Shown here: positions 18,706-27,607 of the stretch, piece after piece | Numbering within the stretch: the first letter of the stretch is position 1 | Layout of the letters: every line of letters begins with the position of its first letter | Source: Gordonibacter sp. 28C | GTDB taxonomy: Bacteria > Actinomycetota > Coriobacteriia > Coriobacteriales > Eggerthellaceae | NCBI RefSeq assembly: GCF_003339845.1 | Contig: NZ_PPTR01000009.1 | Coordinates: 62,001 to 126,000, forward strand | Length of the DNA: 64,000 bases | Direction: 5' to 3' | The notes under the pieces: model-generated | Databases searched by the model: none | Told to the model about the DNA's origin: nothing | What the model saw: only the letters and a program-made list of their open reading frames with translations | Position numbers and translations under genes: made by a program

Positions 18706-21084
18706 ATGCAGAAAACCGGATTGTCACGACGGTCGTTCCTGGCGCTTTCGGGCGCCGTGGGCGCGAGCGCGCTCATGTTCGGCGGCTGCGCGCCCAAAAG
18801 CGAGCAAGGGGCGAAGAAGGGCGATTCCGCATCGTCCGCCGACGACGGCACGCAGGTGGTCAACACGTGCTCGACGTTCGACTGCGGCGGCAAGTGCCTG
18901 ATCAAGGCGCACATGAAGGACGGCGCCATCGCGCGCATCGACACGCGCGGCGTGTACGAAAACGACGAGGCGAACCCCTGCCTGAAGGCGTGCGTGCGCG
19001 GCCGCTCGTACCGCAAGTGGCAGTACCATCCCGACCGCCTGCAGCATCCCATGAAGCGCGTGGGCAAGCGCGGCGAGAACAAGTTCGAGCAGATCAGCTG
19101 GGACGAGGCCATCGACTACATCGTGAGCGAGAACGAGCGTTTGCTGAAAGAGCACGGCCCGCTCACCCGCTACATCAACATCGGCACGGGCGACACCGGC
19201 GGCACCATCGTGCGGGCGAACCTCGCCGCGCGGTTCTGCGACGCCACCGGCGGCCACGTGGGCAACTACAACTCGGTGTCCATGGGCAACACGGGCACGG
19301 CCACCCCGTATATGTTCGGCGTCGCGTCGTCCGGCAGCAGCCTGCCCAGCCTGAAGGACACGAAGCTGGTCATTCTGTGGGGGCACAACCCCGCCGAGAC
19401 GATCTTCGGCCTGTCGAACTACTACTTCCGCCAGATGAAGGAGAACGGCTGCAAGTTCATCGTCATCGACCCGCGCAACTCGAACACCGCGGTCGAGCTG
19501 GCCGACGAGTGGATTCCCATCCTCCCCACCACCGACAACGCGCTCATGGACGCCATGGCGTACGTCATCGTGACGGAAGGGCTGCACGACCAGGAGTTCC
19601 TGGATACGTTCGTGGTCGGTTTCGACGAGGCGCACCTGCCCGAGGGCGTGGAGGCGAACCAGTCCTACCAGGCGTACCTGACCGGCGCGGCCGACGGCGT
19701 TGAGAAGACGCCCGAATGGGCCGAGCCCATATGCAAGGTCCCGGCCGACACCATCCGCCGCATCGCGCGGGAATACGCCACCACGAAGCCTGCGGCGCTC
19801 ATCGAGGGCTGGGGTCCGCAGCGCCACGTGTGCGGCGAGCGCACGGCGCTGGGCGGCGGCATGCTGGCGTGCCTGACGGGCAACGTGGGCGTCGAAGGCG
19901 GTTGGGCCGGCGCGTACAACGGCTTCACGCGCAAGAGCCCCGTGGGCATGGCTCCCTTGCCCGACAGCGTCGATTTCAAGACGGTGAACGTTCCCATGTC
20001 GTCAGGCTGGATCGACGCCATCGACGACTACACCACCATGACCAAGGAGACCGGCCTCACGGGCGCCGACAAGCTGGAGTACCCGGTGAAGATGCTCTGG
20101 AACATCGCCAGCGACTTCATGATGGCGTCGAACCCCGACATCAACCGCGTGCGCGCCATCTTGGAAGACGAGAGCAAGGTGGAGTGCATCATCACGTCCG
20201 ACGTGCTCATGACGCCCACGGCGCAGTGGTCCGACATCGTGTTGCCGGCCTGCACGTGCTTCGAGCGCTGGAACGTGGGCGCCACGTGGAACAACGGCGA
20301 CTACTTCATCCTGTCCCAGAAACTGTGCGAGCCCCTGGGCGAAGCGCGCTCCGAGTACGACTGGCTCGCCGAGTGCGCCGACCGCATGGGCGTGAAAGAC
20401 GTGTTCACCGGCGGCAAGACCGAAGAGGAGTGGGTGCGCTACATCGTCGAGGAAACGGCGAAGAAGTACCCCGAGGACGACCTGCCCGACTTCGACACCA
20501 TGGTGAAAGAGGGCGTCGCCTACTTCAAGAAGGAAGAGCCCCGCGTGGCTTTCCAGAAGCAGATCGAAGACCCGAAGAACAATCCGTTCGAAACGGACTC
20601 GGGCAAGATCGAGCTGTTCTCGAAGAAGCTTTACGACATGAAGAACCCCGACATCCCCGCCACGCCGCACTACGTTCCCGTGGCCGAGGGGCCGGGCGGC
20701 GAGCTCGCGGGCGCCTATCCGCTCCAGCTCATCGGATGGAAGACGAAGGCGCGCGACAACTCCAGCTACTTCACGCATCCGTGGCTCCAGCAGACGCAGG
20801 ACACCGAGCTGTGGATCAACCCCATCGACGCCGAGGCGCGCGGCATTGCCGACGGCGACGAGGTGAAGGTGTTGAACGACCGCGGTGCCATGAAGATTCC
20901 AGCGAAGGTGACCACCCGCATCGTGCCCGGCTGCGTGGCCGCGCCCACCGGCTCCTGGTACAGCCCCGATGCCGAGGGCGTCGACCAGAACGGCTGCGTG
21001 AACGTGCTCACCTCGTCGGCGCGCACGTCGATGACGCACGGCAACACGCAGCACACCAACCTTGTCGAAGTCGCGAAGCTCTAG
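18706..21084 (+). CDS. Tat-exported molybdopterin oxidoreductase, DMSO-reductase family catalytic subunit
   Basis: Predicted catalytic subunit of an anaerobic respiratory reductase, 792 aa. A Tat signal SRRSFLALSG is followed by GGC at 26-28, a weak lipobox. The N-terminal 4Fe-4S motif is CSTFDCGGKC plus a downstream cysteine in PCLKAC. The bis-MGD domains are present from about 85 on (WDEAIDYI, LVILWGHNPAETI, IVIDPRNSNTA, EGWGPQRH) and the C-terminal cofactor domain ends NVLTSSARTSMTHGN. It resembles DmsA. It is followed 13 bases later by a DmsB-like subunit but no DmsC-like anchor. The substrate is unknown; the upstream haem-type sensor pair probably controls it. Confidence 0.85.
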   Translation: MQKTGLSRRSFLALSGAVGASALMFGGCAPKSEQGAKKGDSASSADDGTQVVNTCSTFDCGGKCLIKAHMKDGAIARIDTRGVYENDEANPCLKACVRGRSYRKWQYHPDRLQHPMKRVGKRGENKFEQISWDEAIDYIVSENERLLKEHGPLTRYINIGTGDTGGTIVRANLAARFCDATGGHVGNYNSVSMGNTGTATPYMFGVASSGSSLPSLKDTKLVILWGHNPAETIFGLSNYYFRQMKENGCKFIVIDPRNSNTAVELADEWIPILPTTDNALMDAMAYVIVTEGLHDQEFLDTFVVGFDEAHLPEGVEANQSYQAYLTGAADGVEKTPEWAEPICKVPADTIRRIAREYATTKPAALIEGWGPQRHVCGERTALGGGMLACLTGNVGVEGGWAGAYNGFTRKSPVGMAPLPDSVDFKTVNVPMSSGWIDAIDDYTTMTKETGLTGADKLEYPVKMLWNIASDFMMASNPDINRVRAILEDESKVECIITSDVLMTPTAQWSDIVLPACTCFERWNVGATWNNGDYFILSQKLCEPLGEARSEYDWLAECADRMGVKDVFTGGKTEEEWVRYIVEETAKKYPEDDLPDFDTMVKEGVAYFKKEEPRVAFQKQIEDPKNNPFETDSGKIELFSKKLYDMKNPDIPATPHYVPVAEGPGGELAGAYPLQLIGWKTKARDNSSYFTHPWLQQTQDTELWINPIDAEARGIADGDEVKVLNDRGAMKIPAKVTTRIVPGCVAAPTGSWYSPDAEGVDQNGCVNVLTSSARTSMTHGNTQHTNLVEVAKL

Positions 21085-21097
21085 GAGGGGACGAGCC

Positions 21098-21679
21098 ATG
21101 ACCCAATACGGATTCCACATGCGCCAAGATCTGTGCACGGGCTGCCATGCCTGCCAGATGGCCTGCAAAGACGAGAAGAACCTCGACGACGCCCGGCTGT
21201 TCCGCCACGTGTTCGAGACGGAGGGCGGCGCGTTCTCGGCCGCCGGGAGCGGTTACGTGCACGACGCGTTCGCGTTCTACACGTCCATGTCGTGCAACCA
21301 CTGCGAGCGCCCCGCCTGCCTGGGCGTGTGTCCGGCGGGCGCCATCGCCAAGGACGAGAAAACCGGCATCGTCACGTACGACAGCGAGCTGTGCATCGGC
21401 TGCAAGTACTGCGAGCAGGCGTGCCCGTACGGCGCGCCCCAGTACGACGAAACGGCCGGCAAGATGACGAAGTGCGACCTCTGCGCCGATCGCGTGGCGG
21501 CGGGCGAATTGCCGGTGTGCGTGGCCGCCTGCCCGTTCAACGCGCTCGAGTTCGGCGAGCTGGACGACCTGCGCGCGAAGTACGGCGACACGGTGACCAC
21601 CCTCGGCCTTCCCGAGGACACCACCGGCCCCAGCATCGTCATCACCTCGCACGCCACGAACGCGACCTCGGCAGCGTAG
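21098..21679 (+). CDS. DmsB-like four-cluster ferredoxin subunit
   Basis: Electron-transfer subunit of the preceding molybdoenzyme, 193 aa. Four cysteine sets are visible: CTGCHACQMAC, CNHCERPACLGVC, CIGCKYCEQAC, and CDLC with CVAACP, consistent with four 4Fe-4S clusters. There is no signal peptide, so export would be by hitchhiking on the Tat-signal partner. No membrane anchor gene follows, so electrons must come from a shared anchor or another donor. AGGAGGGG precedes the ATG at 21098. Confidence 0.9.
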   Translation: MTQYGFHMRQDLCTGCHACQMACKDEKNLDDARLFRHVFETEGGAFSAAGSGYVHDAFAFYTSMSCNHCERPACLGVCPAGAIAKDEKTGIVTYDSELCIGCKYCEQACPYGAPQYDETAGKMTKCDLCADRVAAGELPVCVAACPFNALEFGELDDLRAKYGDTVTTLGLPEDTTGPSIVITSHATNATSAA

Positions 21680-22112
21680 CGCCGCCGGCGTTCCCCTTCC
21701 AACAACCCTTCCCTCCCATCGGCCCCGCACGCACCACGCGGGGCCGACCCGGTTTGCGACCGCGCACCGTATTCGCAAAACTTCTGCAGATCGCGCGCAT
21801 CGTGGGGGAAATTCGTTGACTTTGTGAACTTTCCCGGCATACAATGCAAAGGTTCGCTTTCAAAAGCCCCGTGCATGCAGCGAAAACGGAGACGCAGACA
21901 AAGGAGTCCAGGCCGGAGTCGCGTGTCAGCGTAGGAACCTGACGTCCGTCTCACCTGCACTTTTGAAAACCGACGCGCCGCTTCCGCACCATGGACGACA
22001 ACCGGCGAGGCTCGACCTCGAAGGGAATCGCCCGGACGCGTGGAGAGCGGTAATCCCGGCGGGCGCGTTCGCGCGCGCACGGCGGAATGTAAGATTATTG
22101 GAGGAAGCAGAA
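21680..22112 (+). promoter_or_regulatory. rplM-rpsI promoter and long leader
   Basis: A good sigma-70 promoter lies within this 433-base gap: TTGACT at 21816-21821 and TACAAT at 21840-21845 with 18-base spacing. Transcription from about 21852 leaves a leader of roughly 260 bases before the rplM GTG, long enough for an autoregulatory ribosomal-protein leader, although I cannot fold it reliably by eye. I see no gene in the gap. Confidence 0.6.
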
Positions 22113-22547
<435 letters not shown>

Positions 22548-22550
22548 ACA

Positions 22551-22943
22551 ATGGCAGGTGAAGCTTTGTACTACGGCACCGGCCGTCGTAAGAACGCCGT
22601 CGCTCGCGTGCGTCTCGTTCCCGGCACCGGCAAGGTTACGGTCAACGGCCGCGAGGCTCTGCAGTACTTCGGCCGCCAGGCTCTGGTGGACTACGCCAAG
22701 ACGCCGTTCAAGGTGACCGACACGATGGACCACTTCGACGTCATCGCCCGCATCGACGGCGGCGGCATCTCGGGCCAGTCCGGCGCCCTGCGCCACGGCA
22801 TCGCCCGCGCGCTGCTCGCGGCCGGCGACTACCGCGGCGAGCTGAAGAAGGCCGGCTACCTCACGCGTGACGCTCGTATGGTGGAGCGCAAGAAGTACGG
22901 CCTGAAGAAGGCCCGCAAGCGCCCGCAGTTCAGCAAGCGCTAA
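22551..22943 (+). CDS. rpsI: 30S ribosomal protein S9
   Basis: Small-subunit ribosomal protein, 130 aa. It starts [19 protein letters not shown], has the [19 protein letters not shown] core and ends with the basic [12 protein letters not shown] tail that reaches the P-site tRNA. It lies three bases after rplM and is followed by a clear terminator. Confidence 0.97.
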   Translation: MAGEALYYGTGRRKNAVARVRLVPGTGKVTVNGREALQYFGRQALVDYAKTPFKVTDTMDHFDVIARIDGGGISGQSGALRHGIARALLAAGDYRGELKKAGYLTRDARMVERKKYGLKKARKRPQFSKR

Positions 22944-22972
22944 GCCGAACAACGCAATCGCTCGGCTCTTTG

Positions 22973-23006
22973 GCCCGCTTCCGAAAGGAGGCGGGCTTTT
23001 CCTTTT
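22973..23006 (+). terminator. Intrinsic terminator of rplM-rpsI
   Basis: GCCCGCTTCC pairs with GGAGGCGGGC through ten pairs (one G-T) around a GAAA tetraloop, followed by TTTTCCTTTT. It lies 30 bases after the rpsI stop. Confidence 0.9.
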
Positions 23007-23138
23007 CTCGCCTCTTTGCCGAACATGGTTGGTGCGGGTTTGCTGTGTTCCGCTCCGTAGAATGCACTTGCTGTCGGGCGCTTTGCGCCTGCATGATGGA
23101 TAAGCCCGTCAAACGGCGCGTCGTGCCGGTCGGGCCGG

Positions 23139-25061
23139 GTGGCGAGGGGCGCGGATCTGGAAAAGCGAGGGGAAAGAACGCAGGGCGAGCAGCATCGCTC
23201 ATCGGCCGTCGCGACGAAACGCGACGATGCGCTCGCGCGGGCGATAGCAGTGCTGGTGCTGCTCGTGGTCGTGGAGTCGTTTGCGGTTCTCGTTGGCTCG
23301 TGGCGCGGCGATGCCGGCAATCCGGCGTTTGACGGCGCCGTGGGCGAGGTGACCATGCTCTCGATAGAGGGGACGTACCGCATCGACGACGGGGAGTGGC
23401 GCTCTGCCGACGGCTCCTCGTTCGATGCCGCGCTCGTGGGCGTGCGGTCGGTGACGGTGCGGGGGCGGCTGTCCTGTGCCGTGCCGGAAGGCGAGCGCGT
23501 GAACCTGCGCCTGAGCAGCACGTCGTGCGTCGTCCGGGTGAACGGGACGGAGGCGTTCTCGTTCGACGGCCGCAGCGGCGCGGGCCCGGCCAGCGAGCCC
23601 ATGCTGGGTTGGGTGGGCTTCGCGTCTTCCGGTATAACCGAAAGCGACCTGGTGGAGGTGGAGCTGCGTAGCGCCTCGCGGTGGAGCTCGCTCGGCGACT
23701 ACGAGCTCACGTTCCGCACGCTGAACGCCGGCGATGCGGACTCTTTGCGCCGGGCCATGACGCAGCTGTTCTTCCCGATGTTCGCGTGCGGCGCGGCCGT
23801 GCTGTGCGCCGGCGTCGTGCTGCTTTTGGTGGCGAGCCTGGGGCATCTCATCGGCGTGCCGAAGGAGCGCGGAGGCATGCTGTTCGCCTGCTACGTGCTG
23901 TTGGGCGGCGTATGGATAATCTTCTGCTTCGACTACGTCACGTTGTTCATCCCCCATCCGCAGTTCACGGCCACCGTCAGCCTGCTGGCGCAAGACGCGA
24001 TGCCGCTCGCTCTCGTCGGATACGTGATACAGCGATCAGTCGGAACGCTGCGGCGGTTCGCTCGGATCGCTCTTGCGGCGATGGCGGTTGTCGAAGCGAC
24101 GGCGATCGCGTTGAAGACAGCCGGGGTTTGCTCGCTGTTCGACGCGAACATACTCATCGTGGCGCTGTTCGTGGCGGTCGAGATCGCCGTGGTGGGCGCG
24201 TTCGCGGTGCATGCCGTCCGGTCGCGCAACCGGGAGATGCTGGAAGCGGTCGTCGTCGTGCTGCCGTGCACCGTAGGCTCGCTTCTCGAGGCGCTTTCGT
24301 TTCTTATCTGGGGTGTTTCCACGGGGTTCGCGCTGACGGCGGGCATCGCGGTGTCGGCGGCCTTCCGCTTCGTGGCCCTGTACGCGTACGCGCGCAAGCA
24401 GGCCGAGCTCGCCGAACGGGCCCGTCGCGCCGAGCAGGAGCTCGTCCAGTCGCGCGTGGCGATAACGCTTTCGCAGATACAGCCCCATTTCCTGTACAAC
24501 GCGCTCACCACCATCCAGTACCTCTGCACCGAGGATCCGCCGCTCGCGGCGCGCACGGTGGACGACTTCGCGCGCTACCTGCGCGGCAACATGGACTCGC
24601 TCACGAACGACCGGCCCATCCCGTTCGCCCGCGAGCTGGACCACCTTCGCCATTACACAGCCATTGAGCAGCTGCGGTTCCCGCAGATCGCCGTCGAGCT
24701 CGACGTGGGGGAAGAACGGTTCTTGTTGCCGGCGCTCACCGTGCAGCCGCTCGTGGAGAACGCCATACGGCACGGGCTGCGCAACCGCGCGAAAGGCGGG
24801 ACGGTGACGGTGTCGACGCGATCCGGCGAGGGGTGCTGTCTCGTGTGCGTGTGCGATAACGGAAAAGGGTTCGAGCGCGCGTTGGACGTGCCCGACATCG
24901 CCGATGCGCCCCCGGATTTCGCGGCGTGCCTGGATCCGACTCGCAGTCATATCGGGCTGTCGAACGTGGCTTTTCGCGTGCGGTCGATGTGCGGCGGATC
25001 CGTGTCGCTGCGCAGCCGGCCCGGCGAAGGGTGCCGCGTGACCGTGACGATCCCGCGATAG
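23139..25061 (+). CDS. LytS-type membrane histidine kinase (orphan)
   Basis: Sensor kinase of about 640 aa. One hydrophobic helix near residue 40 precedes an extracytoplasmic beta-rich domain (about 65-205) reminiscent of 7TMR-DISM sensor domains. Seven membrane helices follow (about 210-420), then a short coiled coil. The His_kinase domain has the phospho-acceptor motif QIQPHFLYNALTTIQYL, and the ATPase domain has VQPLVENAIRHG, CDNGKGF and IGLSNV. No response regulator is adjacent; LytTR-type or LuxR-type partners are typical for this class. The start is uncertain (GTG at 23139 taken); a later start near the first helix would remove a basic leader. Confidence 0.82.
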   Translation: MARGADLEKRGERTQGEQHRSSAVATKRDDALARAIAVLVLLVVVESFAVLVGSWRGDAGNPAFDGAVGEVTMLSIEGTYRIDDGEWRSADGSSFDAALVGVRSVTVRGRLSCAVPEGERVNLRLSSTSCVVRVNGTEAFSFDGRSGAGPASEPMLGWVGFASSGITESDLVEVELRSASRWSSLGDYELTFRTLNAGDADSLRRAMTQLFFPMFACGAAVLCAGVVLLLVASLGHLIGVPKERGGMLFACYVLLGGVWIIFCFDYVTLFIPHPQFTATVSLLAQDAMPLALVGYVIQRSVGTLRRFARIALAAMAVVEATAIALKTAGVCSLFDANILIVALFVAVEIAVVGAFAVHAVRSRNREMLEAVVVVLPCTVGSLLEALSFLIWGVSTGFALTAGIAVSAAFRFVALYAYARKQAELAERARRAEQELVQSRVAITLSQIQPHFLYNALTTIQYLCTEDPPLAARTVDDFARYLRGNMDSLTNDRPIPFARELDHLRHYTAIEQLRFPQIAVELDVGEERFLLPALTVQPLVENAIRHGLRNRAKGGTVTVSTRSGEGCCLVCVCDNGKGFERALDVPDIADAPPDFAACLDPTRSHIGLSNVAFRVRSMCGGSVSLRSRPGEGCRVTVTIPR

Positions 25062-25180
25062 CCTTATTGCGGGCGCGGCGGCTCGGCGTGCATCCGATCC
25101 GTGCGCGTCGAGGTATTTTGGTGTGCATGGAGGCGTATAGTCCGCGTTCAAGGAGTTCTCGAAAAGACGGGAGGGCGAAC

Positions 25181-26185
25181 ATGCTGACGGATAACAAGGC
25201 GATGCGCTCGCCGAGGCGCGGTTGGCTCGTTGCGGCGTGCGCGGCGCTGCTCGCGTGCGGGCTGTTGGCCGGTCTGGCGGGTTGCAGCTGCGGCAGCGAT
25301 CAGAACCAAGGCGGCAAGCAGGAGACCGAGAAGAAGGCCGAGGATGCGAAGACGCCTCCCAACGTCGTGGGCATGACGAAGGACGACGCCGCCCGCGTCA
25401 TCGCCGACGCCGGCTTCAAGGTGGGCACCGTCACCGAAGAGGAGAGCGACAAGGTGGCCATCGGCATGGTGGTGAGCCAGAAGCCAGGCTCGGGCACCGA
25501 GGCGAAGCTCAGCTCGACCGTCGACTACGTCGTGTCGAAGGGCGTGAAGAAGACGCCCGCCCAGGTGGCCGTGCCGAACCTCGCGGGCATGACGCAAACG
25601 CAGGCGGAAGACGCCCTCGCGAAGGTCAAGCTCGTGTCGAAGGCCGAAGACCCCGTGTACGCCGACGGTGTGGAGCCGGGAAAGATATTCAAGCAGTCCG
25701 TCGCCGCCGACACGAAAGTGGAGGAAGGAACGTCGGTGAGCTTCGTGGTGGCGCTGGGCAAAGAGGTCGTAGCCGTGCCGAACGTGGTGAACATGGCGAA
25801 GGACGCGGCCATCAAAACGCTGACGGGCGCTTCGTTCAACGTCGACATCGTGGAGATGTACAGCTCGTCGGTGGCCGCCGGCAACGTGATCGGGCAGAAC
25901 CCCAACCCGAGGATCCAGTGCGTGAAGGGCACCACGGTGACGCTGTCCATCTCGAAGGGCGCCGCGCCCGCTCCGAAGGAGCAGGTGGCCATGCCCGACT
26001 TCATGACCCTGTCCGTCGAGCAGGCGGAGGCCGTATGCTCGAACGCCGGGCTGAAGTGCGTGTTCACAGGCGCCGACAGCGGCACGGTGGTGGCCCAAAG
26101 CATCGTGGCCGGCACGAAGGTCGACCGCGGCACCACGGTAACGCTCACGATAGAGGAGCTGCCGACCCTGGCGACAGAGGGCTAG
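25181..26185 (+). CDS. Lipoprotein with four PASTA domains
   Basis: Predicted surface lipoprotein of 334 aa. A signal peptide ends in LAGLAGC with Cys35 as the lipidation site. Four PASTA repeats follow, recognisable by PPNVVGMTKDDAARVIADAG, VPNLAGMTQTQAEDAL, VPNVVNMAKDAAIKTL and MPDFMTLSVEQAEAVC, each ending in a VTLTI-like strand. PASTA domains bind peptidoglycan fragments or muropeptide-like ligands, usually on Ser/Thr kinases or penicillin-binding proteins; here there is no kinase domain, so this is a stand-alone envelope protein. The ATG at 25181 has GGGAGGG upstream. A terminator follows. Confidence 0.87.
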   Translation: MLTDNKAMRSPRRGWLVAACAALLACGLLAGLAGCSCGSDQNQGGKQETEKKAEDAKTPPNVVGMTKDDAARVIADAGFKVGTVTEEESDKVAIGMVVSQKPGSGTEAKLSSTVDYVVSKGVKKTPAQVAVPNLAGMTQTQAEDALAKVKLVSKAEDPVYADGVEPGKIFKQSVAADTKVEEGTSVSFVVALGKEVVAVPNVVNMAKDAAIKTLTGASFNVDIVEMYSSSVAAGNVIGQNPNPRIQCVKGTTVTLSISKGAAPAPKEQVAMPDFMTLSVEQAEAVCSNAGLKCVFTGADSGTVVAQSIVAGTKVDRGTTVTLTIEELPTLATEG

Positions 26186-26214
26186 GCGCAGACATAGCAT
26201 GTTTTCGGAAGGGG

Positions 26215-26243
26215 CCCGCGCTCACGATGCGCGGGTTCTTTTT
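26215..26243 (+). terminator. Intrinsic terminator after the PASTA lipoprotein
   Basis: CCCGCG (26215-26220) pairs with CGCGGG (26230-26235) around a nine-base loop, followed by TTCTTTTT. Confidence 0.8.
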
Positions 26244-26357
26244 GCGTGGAACGCGACAGCGCCGTGTTTGGATAAGGCGATGAGAAGGACGACTTTTGGC
26301 AGGAGCGTTTCGATCCCCTGGGTTTCTGCTGTCTAGCCTGATAAAAGACCAACACAA

Positions 26358-26395
26358 ATAGTTGTTATAGTCATATAATAGATCATACCAACTAT
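26358..26395 (+). promoter_or_regulatory. Promoter with ATAGTTG/CAACTAT operator-like inverted repeat
   Basis: ATAGTTG (26358-26364) and CAACTAT (26389-26395) are perfect inverted copies 24 bases apart, and TATAAT (26374-26379) lies between them. A repressor bound here would cover the -10. The patch is very AT-rich compared with its surroundings. It controls the BioB-like gene; a biotin-type repressor is one guess without direct support. Confidence 0.5.
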
Positions 26396-26426
26396 AGAGC
26401 GTTCGATGCGGAAGAGGAGCGTCATC

Positions 26427-27422
26427 ATGGATTCGACGGTGTCAAAGATCATCAACAAGGCCCTCGACGGAGGGCTGCTCACGGCTCGCGAGGGAATCGA
26501 GCTGCTGTCGTGGGACGACCTGAGCGATGAAGCCGCGGCCGTGCGGTTGGCGGGTCGCCGTTTCAGCGAGCAGCTGCTGCCGCAGGCCGAGATTCACGGA
26601 CAGATCGGGCTCAACACGGGTTTGTGCCCGCAAGACTGCAAGTTCTGCTCGTTTGCGGCAAGCAACCGGGTGTTCACCGAGCCGAGCGAGGAATCGCTGG
26701 AAACGGTGGTCGACTACGTGAGGCTTCTGGAGGAGAAGGGCGCGAACGCCATCTACCTCATGACCACGGCGAACTACGATCAAGAGCAGTTCCTCGCGTA
26801 CGGAAGGGCCGCCTTCGCGGCCATCGAGAACGGCACGCCGCTCATCGCCAACATAGGCGATTTCGACCTCGACTATGCGCGCGAGCTGAAGAGGGCGGGT
26901 TTCACAGGTGTCTACCACGTCATTCGCATGGGAGAGGGCGAGTTCACACGGTGCCCGGTGGAGCGCCGCTGGGACACCATCCGCGCGGCGCAGGAGGCCG
27001 GTTTGCAGCTGGGCTCGTGCGTGGAGCCGATGGGCCCCGAGCACGCGCTCGAAGAGATCGTGGAGAAAACGCTCATCACCCGCGACATGAACGCGCGCTT
27101 CTCGGGCGCCATGCGCCGCACGCCCCTGCCCTCCTCGGTGCTTGCCAAGCACGGTGCGGTCGGTTACGCCCGTATGGCCACTATCGTGGCTGCCGTGGCG
27201 CTCATCACCGGCCAGGGCATCGCAGGCAACTGCACGCACGAACCGAACCAGCTGGCGGTGTTCAACGGCGCCAATTTGCTGTGGGCCGAGGTGGGTTCGA
27301 ACCCGCGCGACACCAAGGGCAAGACGGAAGAGAATCGCGGCTGGACCGTTCCGCGCTGCAGGGAGCTGCTGGAAGAGTGCGGTTGGGACGTGCTCGAGGG
27401 ACCCTCCGCTCTGTTCGCGTAG
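26427..27422 (+). CDS. BioB-like radical SAM enzyme of uncertain substrate
   Basis: A 331-aa radical SAM protein. The cluster motif is CPQDCKFC (Cys67, Cys71, Cys74), the CxxxCxxC of the BioB/HydE group, followed by a TIM-barrel with VVDYVRLLEEKGANAIYLMT and a C-terminal part with NCTHEPNQLAVFNGANLLWAEVG. Several BioB hallmarks are not obvious: the loop with the second cluster cysteines and the CTTHTYDDR-type segment. I therefore do not name it bioB; biotin synthase, a HydE/PylB/HmdB-type relative or another sulfur or methyl chemistry are all possible. The ATG at 26427 has GAGGAG seven bases upstream and is preferred to 26406. Confidence 0.7.
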   Translation: MDSTVSKIINKALDGGLLTAREGIELLSWDDLSDEAAAVRLAGRRFSEQLLPQAEIHGQIGLNTGLCPQDCKFCSFAASNRVFTEPSEESLETVVDYVRLLEEKGANAIYLMTTANYDQEQFLAYGRAAFAAIENGTPLIANIGDFDLDYARELKRAGFTGVYHVIRMGEGEFTRCPVERRWDTIRAAQEAGLQLGSCVEPMGPEHALEEIVEKTLITRDMNARFSGAMRRTPLPSSVLAKHGAVGYARMATIVAAVALITGQGIAGNCTHEPNQLAVFNGANLLWAEVGSNPRDTKGKTEENRGWTVPRCRELLEECGWDVLEGPSALFA

Positions 27423-27423
27423 A

Positions 27424-27588
27424 GGGGCGGCCGGCGATCGCTCGACGAGCTCTGCCAACGTTGCCGACGCGCTGTTCGAGCGGGCGGACAACGGTGGTAT
27501 TCTGTTGTTCGCCACGCATGACCGAGGGTTGGCGTCTCGCGCCGCGCGCGTCATGCATCTGGAGGGAAAGACGTTCGTCGAGGGGTAG
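27424..27588 (+). pseudogene. C-terminal remnant of an ABC-transporter ATPase
   Basis: Directly after the radical SAM stop, one frame reads STSSANVADALFERADNGG, then ILLFATHDRGLASRAARV and MHLEGKTFVEG before a stop. This is the end of an ABC ATPase: the D-loop-like TSSAN, the H-loop ATHD and the usual tail. Nothing of the P-loop, signature or Walker B aspartate remains, and there is no start codon with a ribosome site. It is a decayed fragment, probably of a transporter once encoded with the neighbouring genes. Confidence 0.65.
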
Positions 27589-27607
27589 AAAGGCTGGAAG
27601 CGGAGGG

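Noticed and set aside
26427-27422. Calling this gene bioB
   Set aside because: The CxxxCxxC motif fits, but other biotin synthase landmarks are not clear, so a family-level call is safer.
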